Below the pieces are notes generated by a model, which saw nothing but the letters and a program-made list of their open reading frames with translations, was not told the origin of the DNA and ran no database searches. A stretch of DNA of 64,000 bases, taken from assembly GCF_003351765.1 (NCBI RefSeq), contig NZ_CP031229.1:1612001-1676000 (forward strand), read 5' to 3'. This stretch comes from Ornithinimicrobium avium (lineage in GTDB: Bacteria > Actinomycetota > Actinomycetes > Actinomycetales > Dermatophilaceae). Of this stretch, positions 44,910-52,400 are shown piece after piece; the first letter of the stretch is position 1; each line of letters begins with the position of its first letter. The position numbers and the translations under genes are program-made.

Positions 44910-44926
44910 TGAGGAGGTGGTGTCCC

Positions 44927-46114
44927 GTGGCAGCCGAAGACCCCCCGGCCCTCACCTCGGCACGTGACTTCCTCATCGCCGGCGTGGGATGGGTCCACCC
45001 GGAGGAGCGGGTGCTGGAGGCGATGCTGACGGGGTGGCGTCAGCAGATGCTGGCCCGGAACCTGTCCCGGGGGACGGTCGAGCCGCGGCTGCGGCAGGTC
45101 CGTGCATTGGTCGAGCACGCGAACGAGTACCCGTGGGCCTGGTCGCTGGCGACGGTGGATGAGTGGTTCGCCGACCTGCGCTCGGTCAAGGGGGTGGCCC
45201 GGTCCACGATCCGCAGCCTGCAGGTGAGCATCCGGCAGTTCTGCGAGTACCTCACCGACCCGGCCTACCAGTGGCCGGCCGTCTGCGAGCAGCACTTCGG
45301 AAGCCACCCGATCCAGCCGATCACCGAGGCGAACAGGGCCGCGCACGTCGCGGACTACGAGGGCTCCCCCGTGCGGCGGGCGTTCACCCGCACCGAGCTG
45401 GCGACCCTGTTCGAGCACGTCGACGCCCAGGCCTGCGCGCGCCAGGCAGAGGGCGTCAAGGGGTGGGCCACCGTCTTCCGGGACTCGGTCATGTTCAAGG
45501 TCGCCTACGGGTTCGGGACCCGCCGCAACGAGACCCGGATGCTGGACCTGGTCGACCTGTCGCCAAACCCGAAGGCGTCGGAGTTCGGGGACTACGGGGT
45601 GCTGGCCGTCCGGCACGGCAAGGCCCAGCGGGGCTCGGCGCCCAAGCGGCGCGGGGTGCTGGCCGTCCGGCACGGCAAGGCCCAGCGGGGCTCGGCGCCC
45701 AAGCGGCGCGGGGTGCTGACCGTGTGGCCCTGGACCGCCGACGTCCTGGCGCAGTGGGTCGAGCAGGTCCGCCCGATGATGGAGCATCACGACAGCCCCG
45801 CCCTGTTCCCCTCCGAGCGCGGCCCGCGGGTCTCGGCCAACGCGTTGAACCGGCGGCTGCGCGGGTACTGCGACGAGCTCGGGCTCGACCCCGCCCTGGG
45901 GTTCCACTCCTTCCGCCGCTCCTACGTGACGATCCTGTTCGAGCAGGACTGGGACCCCCGCTTCGTCCAGGACCAGGTCGGTCACGAGCACGCCTCGACC
46001 ACCAGCCTGTACACGTGCGTGTCCTCCGACTTCCGCACCCGCACCCTGCGCCGGGTCCTGGACGCCACCGCCGCACAGATCCGCACCCCACCCACCGTTC
46101 AGGAGCATCCATGA
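44927..46114 (+). CDS. Tyrosine recombinase/integrase with a duplicated hairpin
   Basis: This 395-residue site-specific recombinase has an N-terminal SAM-like core-binding domain (about 40-130) and a catalytic domain with R (GTRRNETRMLDL), HxxR (FHSFRRSYV), H (VGHEHASTTSLY) and the nucleophile Y (SLYTCVS). The catalytic Lys region, AVRHGKAQRGSAPKRR, occurs twice in tandem because of an exact 57-bp duplication (45596-45709). A strong AGGAGG lies 9 bp before GTG 44927, which decides the start over GTG 44909. The stop overlaps the XRE gene by 4 bp. Confidence 0.9.
   Translation: MAAEDPPALTSARDFLIAGVGWVHPEERVLEAMLTGWRQQMLARNLSRGTVEPRLRQVRALVEHANEYPWAWSLATVDEWFADLRSVKGVARSTIRSLQVSIRQFCEYLTDPAYQWPAVCEQHFGSHPIQPITEANRAAHVADYEGSPVRRAFTRTELATLFEHVDAQACARQAEGVKGWATVFRDSVMFKVAYGFGTRRNETRMLDLVDLSPNPKASEFGDYGVLAVRHGKAQRGSAPKRRGVLAVRHGKAQRGSAPKRRGVLTVWPWTADVLAQWVEQVRPMMEHHDSPALFPSERGPRVSANALNRRLRGYCDELGLDPALGFHSFRRSYVTILFEQDWDPRFVQDQVGHEHASTTSLYTCVSSDFRTRTLRRVLDATAAQIRTPPTVQEHP
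45596..45709 (+). repeat. Exact 57-bp tandem duplication inside the recombinase gene
   Basis: Two perfect copies (45596-45652 and 45653-45709) add 19 residues in frame. Each encodes VLAVRHGKAQRGSAPKRRG, the beta-hairpin carrying the catalytic lysine. The identity of the copies suggests a recent slippage event. Confidence 0.95.
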
Positions 46115-46470
46115 CCCAGCTGTGGAACGTGACCTACACCTGGCGGCTGCGCGAGCTGATGGCCCGCGACGGCATGCACGCCACCTCCGACATCATCGGC
46201 CCGCTGGCCGAGCACGGGATCACCCTGTCCACCTCCCAGGCCCACCGGCTGGTCACCGGTACCCCCGAACGGCTCAACCTGAGCGTCCTGGCCGCGTTGT
46301 GCCACATCCTGGCCGTCAGCCCGGACGAGCTCATCGACACCGACACCCAGCTCATCGGGTCCAGGCTGCGGGCGGTCGGCACCACCGGTGAGAAGCCGCG
46401 GCGCACCCCCAGGACGCCGGTCATCCGGCCCGTCCGCGCCCAGGTCCACCGGCCCGACGACCAGTTGTGA
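46111..46470 (+). CDS. XRE-family regulator of the recombinase module
   Basis: This 119-residue protein starts MTQLWNVTYTWRLRELMARD and contains a Cro/CI-type helix-turn-helix (LAEHGITLSTSQAHRLVTGT, then LNLSVLAALCHILAVSPDEL), followed by a basic tail. It is coupled by ATGA overlaps to the recombinases on both sides, so it is probably the module's regulator or recombination-directionality factor. Complete in length for the family. Confidence 0.85.
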   Translation: MTQLWNVTYTWRLRELMARDGMHATSDIIGPLAEHGITLSTSQAHRLVTGTPERLNLSVLAALCHILAVSPDELIDTDTQLIGSRLRAVGTTGEKPRRTPRTPVIRPVRAQVHRPDDQL

Positions 46471-47984
46471 GCGACACCGGGCCGGCGGGCACAGCATGCT
46501 GCGCCAGGTGCCGCCGGTCCTTGCGCCCACCGGCCCCGCGCGGCACGCCCCGGCGGCGCGACCCCGACGGCGCGGTCGTCGCCGTCCGGTCCTGGCCCGA
46601 GGGCCCGGTCTGCTCCGGGTGCTTCGCGACCGCCTGCGAGACCTACGGCACCTGCCCCGGCTGCGGCACCCACCGGCTGCTGCCGGGGCGGGACACCAGG
46701 GGCCGGCCGGTCTGCACCGACTGCGCCGGCGGTCTGGGCGACTTCACCTGCAGCCGCTGCGGGAAGGAAGGGTGGAACCACTACCGGAAGGTCTGCGGCC
46801 GGTGCGTCCTGACCGACCGGCTCACCGATGCCCTGACCGACGACACCGGCCAGGTCAGCCCACCGCTGGTCCCGCTGCTGACCTACCTGGCCGCGATGCC
46901 CAGGCCCCGCACCGGGATCCTGTGGCTGACCAAGCCCCACACCCGCCGGCTCCTGGACGAGCTCGCCCACGGTCGCGTCCCGCTGACCCACCACGGCATG
47001 GACCAGCTGTCCCCGCCCAGGGCCGTCGCCCACCTACGCCACCTGCTCATCGCCGCCGGCGTCCTCACCCCGGTCGACGCGACGCTGAACCGCACCACCG
47101 TCTGGGCGGCCGACTACCTGGCCGACCTCACGAGCGAGGAGGAGCGCCGGGTCCTGCAACGCTACGACCGGTGGGTCCTGCACAGGCGCCTCGAGCACAC
47201 GGCCCGCGCCGGCCCGCTGCTCCCCGGACGCGACACCAACCACCGCTACCAGCTCCGCCAGGCCCACGAGTTCCTGACCTGGGCACGCGCCCGGCCCGGT
47301 GGCCTGGACGGCCTGGCCCAGGCCGACCTCGACGCCTGGGCCACCACCGCGACCAGCGGCCAGCGCACCGCCGTCCGCGCCTTCCTGGCCTGGACCGCCA
47401 GGACCGGGCTGAGCCCGCAGGTCGAGGTGCCCCTGCCACTGCACCAGCAGGTGCCGCCCATCGGACAGGCCGAGCGGATCCGGTGGATCCGACGAGCCGT
47501 GCACGACCCGCAGGTCGACCCCGTCGACGCCGTCGTGATCCTCCTGCTCCTGCTGTACGCCCAGCCCGTCCCCACGATCAGCCGACTGAAGCTGACCGAC
47601 CTGACCCTCGACCACGACGGCCGGCTCGCGATCAACCTCGGGGACCCGCCCGCCCCCGTGACCGCGCCCTTCGACCGTGTCTTCCTCGACTACCTCCAGC
47701 ACGCCGTCCCCGTCACCACCGGCAACCCGCACAGCCTCTGGCTCTTCCCCGGACGCCACGCCACCCTGCCCCTGCACCCGAACAGCCTGCGGCTGCGCCT
47801 CCAGCACCTCGGGCTGGCCCCGGCCGCCGCCCGGATCGGCGCCCTGCGGCACCTCGCCGCGCAAGCACCACCGGCCATCATCAGCCAGATGCTCGGCTAC
47901 GCCACCACCACCACCGAGCGCCGCAGCAAGGAGGCCGCCGCCACCTGGGCCAGATACGCAGCCAGCCGCGCCCAGTCCACCTGA
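46467..47984 (+). CDS. Zinc-finger recombinase-like protein, catalytically degenerate
   Basis: This 505-residue protein has an N-terminal array of zinc knuckles (ACCARCRRSL, CSGCFATACETYGTCPGCGT, CTDCAG, CSRCGKEG). A tyrosine-recombinase-like C-terminal half follows (ISRLKLTDLTLDHDGRLAI, LWLFPGRHATLPLHPNSLRL, RHLAAQAPPAIISQMLGYAT). The HxxR box is altered and only a late WARYA offers a tyrosine, so it may be a non-cutting partner of the first recombinase. Three-gene modules of this form move as a unit in actinobacteria. Confidence 0.75.
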   Translation: MSDTGPAGTACCARCRRSLRPPAPRGTPRRRDPDGAVVAVRSWPEGPVCSGCFATACETYGTCPGCGTHRLLPGRDTRGRPVCTDCAGGLGDFTCSRCGKEGWNHYRKVCGRCVLTDRLTDALTDDTGQVSPPLVPLLTYLAAMPRPRTGILWLTKPHTRRLLDELAHGRVPLTHHGMDQLSPPRAVAHLRHLLIAAGVLTPVDATLNRTTVWAADYLADLTSEEERRVLQRYDRWVLHRRLEHTARAGPLLPGRDTNHRYQLRQAHEFLTWARARPGGLDGLAQADLDAWATTATSGQRTAVRAFLAWTARTGLSPQVEVPLPLHQQVPPIGQAERIRWIRRAVHDPQVDPVDAVVILLLLLYAQPVPTISRLKLTDLTLDHDGRLAINLGDPPAPVTAPFDRVFLDYLQHAVPVTTGNPHSLWLFPGRHATLPLHPNSLRLRLQHLGLAPAAARIGALRHLAAQAPPAIISQMLGYATTTTERRSKEAAATWARYAASRAQST

Positions 47985-48145
47985 CCGACGGGCTCGGGCC
48001 CTGACCAACCAACGGCACGAGCGGACGCCGTCGCGTCCCTCGGCGGACGCTGCGGAAGCGAACCGATGATCGGACTCCTTGACGGTCTCCGTCGCACTCC
48101 TAGCGTTGTTACGGTCTAGATCGAGGCCGGTGGAAGGGAGCCGTG

Positions 48146-49285
48146 ATGAAGCGCATGGGTGCGGGCCTCGCCTGTGTCGCTGCGCTCGTGCTCTCGGCGT
48201 GCGCGGCTGGGGGGAGTTCGCCGGACAGCTCGTTGTCGACCCACTCCCAGGGCGGCGGCGACCATGCACTCGCCAGCCCGGAGGGGCGACCATCCGGCGT
48301 CGTGGCCACAACCGCGCCAGCGGGTACGTTCTCGGTCAGCGTCCATGCCCCGAAGGCGCTCGAGGGTACCGGCGACGTCACCACCGCCGACGGACGCAGG
48401 GAGTACCTCGAGACCGTTGCGGGGTGGCTAGGGAGCAACGGCTTGCTCGTCGACCTATCGAGCTGGGCACAGGACGTGGACGCCGCCCAACGTGCTCTTT
48501 CCGAACGGAACACACTGACCGTCCTGCGTGCCGAGGTCGCGGGTCTCGTCAGCACTGCTGGAGGCAGGCACAGCCACTACCTCGCCCCCGGCGACTCCGG
48601 GTTCACCCCGGCCTTCCGGTTGCCTACGGTCACCACCGGACACGGAATCAGCCGCGTGGTCCTACCTGAGGGAGGTGGCGCGGACGTGGAGGCCTACACC
48701 CGCTACGCCCGCGCCGGACTCGATGCCATCCACCGGGTGAAGGAGAGCACCGACTGCGGCTGGGTGATCGACCTTCGGGACAACGGGGGCGGGACCTCGT
48801 GGTCCATGCTCGCCGCCGTCGCGCCGCTGCTGCCCGACGGTTCCCTCGGTGGCTTCCGTGAGCGCGACGGCACCCGTCTGGCTGTCGACCACGGACCCGG
48901 CTGGGTCTCTCAAGATGAAGACTTCCGCTTCGTCTACGACCCGCAGCTGGACGTGGACCAACCGGTAGCCGTGCTGATCGATCAACGCACCGCGAGTGCG
49001 GCCGAGGCCGTCACAACCGCGTTTCACGCCCAGCCCGACACCCAGATCATCGGCCAGAGAACCGCTGGACTGGCCACTGGCAACGTGTCTCAGGCCTTGG
49101 AGGACGGCGCACGCATCCTGCTGACGACCGCCTGGATGGTCGATGTCGAGGGCAACCGCTTCCCTGAAGGTATCCAGCCAGGGATCGTCGTTCCACCTCG
49201 CCTCGGCGACACAGACTCCGAAGACAACCCGATGGTCCAAGCTGGCGAAGAGTGGCTGCGCAGCGTCTGCTCTGATGACGAGTAG
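48146..49285 (+). CDS. S41-family peptidase, predicted lipoprotein
   Basis: From ATG 48146 this 379-residue protein has a lipoprotein signal (MKRMGAGLACVAALVLSACA, lipobox LSAC). The S41 tail-specific protease domain contains WVIDLRDNGGGTSWSMLAAV and LIDQRTASAAEAVTTAF, with the catalytic Ser in TASAAEA. A GGAAGGGAG Shine-Dalgarno precedes it. No PDZ domain is seen. It would act at the outer face of the membrane. It stands alone between the recombinase module and the relaxase. Confidence 0.82.
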   Translation: MKRMGAGLACVAALVLSACAAGGSSPDSSLSTHSQGGGDHALASPEGRPSGVVATTAPAGTFSVSVHAPKALEGTGDVTTADGRREYLETVAGWLGSNGLLVDLSSWAQDVDAAQRALSERNTLTVLRAEVAGLVSTAGGRHSHYLAPGDSGFTPAFRLPTVTTGHGISRVVLPEGGGADVEAYTRYARAGLDAIHRVKESTDCGWVIDLRDNGGGTSWSMLAAVAPLLPDGSLGGFRERDGTRLAVDHGPGWVSQDEDFRFVYDPQLDVDQPVAVLIDQRTASAAEAVTTAFHAQPDTQIIGQRTAGLATGNVSQALEDGARILLTTAWMVDVEGNRFPEGIQPGIVVPPRLGDTDSEDNPMVQAGEEWLRSVCSDDE

Positions 49286-49421
49286 ACCCCCTGGCCGAGG
49301 CTCTGCCGGCCTGCCCACTCGCACCCGTTGTTCACACCGGGCCACCAGTTAACCAGGCATTATCCACTTAAAGTTGACTCGCGCCCCTACCTGCGCCCCC
49401 TCCCCCACCGAGCCCGCTGAA

Positions 49422-49451
49422 CGGGCGATTGGCGCACCAGAAAATCGCCCG
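49422..49451 (+). repeat. Inverted repeat upstream of the relaxase, candidate oriT element
   Basis: Perfect 9-bp arms, CGGGCGATT at 49422-49430 and AATCGCCCG at 49443-49451, surround a 12-bp loop 40 bp before the MobF gene. Such repeats next to relaxase genes often mark the nicking region. No nic site was confirmed. Confidence 0.5.
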
Positions 49452-49491
49452 CAGGTGAGTCCCTGAGGCTTGGTCCTCCGCTTATGTAGGT

Positions 49492-52400
49492 ATGGCGGCG
49501 ACCATCCACAAGCTGACCGCAGGGTCGGGGTATGACTACCTGACCCGTCAGGTCGCCCGGCAGGACGCCACCGAGGTCGGCCACTCCGGGCTGGGCAGCT
49601 ACTACACCGCCAAGGGCGAGGCTCCCGGCGTCTGGGTCGGCTCCGGCATGACCGGGATCGCCGGCCTGGCCGTTGGCGATGAGGTCACCGCCGAGCACAT
49701 GACCCGCCTGTTCGGCACGGGCGAGCACCCGCTGGGTGATGCGTCGGGTTACAGCCTGGGTCGGCCCTTCCGGGTGTACGGCGGACGCGACGACGTGACC
49801 CCGTACCGCATCGAGGTGGCGCGCCGGTGCGAGAAGCACAACAAGGCTCTCGGGCTGCCGGCGGACCACCCCATCCCCGTGGATGACCGCGCGAGCATCC
49901 GCACCCAGGTCGCCCTGGAGATGTTCCGCACCGAGCACGGCCGTGAGCCTTTCGACGACCGGGAGCTGGCCGGGCTCATCGCCAGGCAGTCGCGGCCGCG
50001 GACCACCGCCGTCGCCGGGTTCGACCTGACCTTCTCCCCCGTGAAGTCGGTCTCCACCCTGTGGGCCGTGGCCGACCGTCCCCTGGGCAAGCAGATCGAG
50101 GCCGCCCACCAGGCCGCGGTCCGCGACGCCCTGGCCTACATCGAGAAGCACGCCCTGTTCACCCGCACCGGCAAGGACGGCGTGCAGCAGGTGGACGTGC
50201 GCGGCATGGTCGCCACGGCGTTCACCCACCGCGACTCCCGCGCCGGGGACCCGGACCTGCACACCCACGTCGCGGTGGCCAACAAGGTCCAGACAGTCAC
50301 CGACGGGCGTTGGTTGTCGATCGACGGGCGGGTCCTGTTCAAGGCGGTCGTGTCCGCCTCCGAGGTCTACAACACGGCCCTGGAGAAGCACCTGCGCCCC
50401 CTGGGCCTCGCCTTCGCCCCCAGGACGCAGGCTACGGGACCGGAGGCCCGCAAGCGGCCGGTGCGCGAGGTCGTCGGTGTCGACGACCGGCTCAACCAGG
50501 CGTGGTCGACCCGGCGGGCGAGCATCCAGGCGCGGCGCAGCGAGCTGGCCCGGGCGTTCCAGGACCGGCACGGTCGGCCGCCGACCCCGGTGGAGTCGAT
50601 CCAGCTCGCTCAGCAGGCCACCCTGGAGACCCGCGAGGCCAAGCACGAACCCCGCTCCGAGGCGCAGCAGCGGCAGACGTGGCGGGCCGAGGCCCTGTCC
50701 GTCCTCGGTGACCAGGACGCGCTGGACTCGATGGTGGACGCGGCCCTGACCGGCGCCCGCACGCACGGGTTCGGTGAGCGGGTCGACGGGCAGTGGGTCG
50801 AGCGGAGCGCGGCGCGCGTGGTGGGCACCGTGCAAGGGTCCCGGTCGACGTGGCAGGTGTGGCACGTGCGCGCCGAGGCCCAGCGTCGTGTCCGCGCCGC
50901 GGACGTCCCGGCCGAGCAGGTCGAGGACCTGGTCGAGCAGCTCACTCAGGCGGCGCTGGCAGGCAGCAGGGCCATGACCTCGGCCAGGGCGGACACGATC
51001 AGCGAGCCTCAGCCGCTGCGTCGGACCGACGGGACCAGCGTCTACACCGTCACAGGATCGCAGCTGTTCACCTCTACCGCGGTCGTGGAGGCCGAGGAGC
51101 GGCTGGTCGCTGCCGCCGGCGTCATGGACGGGCGGCGCGCGTGCGAGCAGGACGTGGACTTGGCCCTGCTGGAGTCGGTCGCCAACGGCGTCGAGCTCAA
51201 CGCCGGGCAGGCTGCCCTGGTCAAGGGCATGGCGACCTCCGGGGCGCGGGTGCAGCTGGCGATCGCCCCCGCCGGGTCCGGGAAGACGACCGCCCTGCGG
51301 GCCCTGGCGCGAGCGTGGGAGTCCTCCGGCGGCACCGTCGTCGGGCTGGCCCCGTCCGCGGCGGCCGCCGCGGTGCTGCGGGAGAACGCCGACACCCAGG
51401 CCGACACCCTGGCCAAGCTGGTCTGGCACCTGGAGCACGACCCCGAGCAGCTCCCCGCTTGGGCTCAGGGCATCGACGAGGCGACCCTGGTGGTCATCGA
51501 CGAGGCCGGGATGGTCGACACCCTGTCCCTGGACAAGGCGGTGGCCTTCATCACCTCCCGGGGCGCGTCGGTACGGCTGGTCGGGGACGACCAGCAACTG
51601 GCCGCAGTCGGCGCCGGCGGGGTGCTGCGCGACATCCGCGCCACCCACGGCGCCCTGCACCTGACCGAGCTGATGCGCTTCACCGGGGCCGCCGAGGGTG
51701 GCGCCTCCCTGGAGCTGCGCGACGGACGCCCCTCCGCCCTGGGCTTCTACCTCGACGCCGGCCGGGTGCACGTCGGAGACCTGGCCACCATGACGGAAGA
51801 AGTCTTCGGTGCCTGGTCCGCCGACCGGGCCCGCGGCAAGGACGCGATCATGCTCGCCCCCACCCGGGAGCTCGTCGCCGAGCTCAACCAACGTGCCCGC
51901 GACCACCGCCTGGAGGGAGCCCCCCGACCCGCCGACGAGGTCGCCCTGTCCGACGGCAACCACGCCTCGGTCGGGGACACCGTCATCACCCGCCGCAACG
52001 ACCGCCGCCTCCAGACCGCCCCGACCGACTGGGTCAAGAACGGTGACCGGTGGACCGTGCTGGACACCACCGGCGCCGGGGCTCTGGTCGTGGCTCACAC
52101 CCGCACCCACCGCAAGATCGCCCTGCCGGCCGACTACGTACTGGAGTCGGTGGAGCTGGGGTACGCCTCCACCGTGCACACCGCCCAGGGCGTCTCGGTC
52201 GACGTGACCCACGGACTGGCCACCGGGGCCGAGTCCCGCCAGCAGCTCTACACGATGATGACCCGCGGCCGGGACGCCAACCACGTCTACCTGCAGGTCG
52301 TCGGCACAGGCGACGAGCACGACGCGACCAAGCCGGGTACGGTCAGCCCGCGCACCGCCACCGACCTGCTCGAGGCCATCCTGGCCCGGGACGAGGCACC

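Noticed and set aside
44687..46108. A 473-residue minus-strand frame opposite the recombinase
   Set aside because: It mirrors the recombinase gene, including the duplicated segment, and has no motifs of its own.
46388..48004. A 538-residue Pro/Arg-rich frame
   Set aside because: Shifted frame of the zinc-finger recombinase-like gene; the composition is not protein-like.
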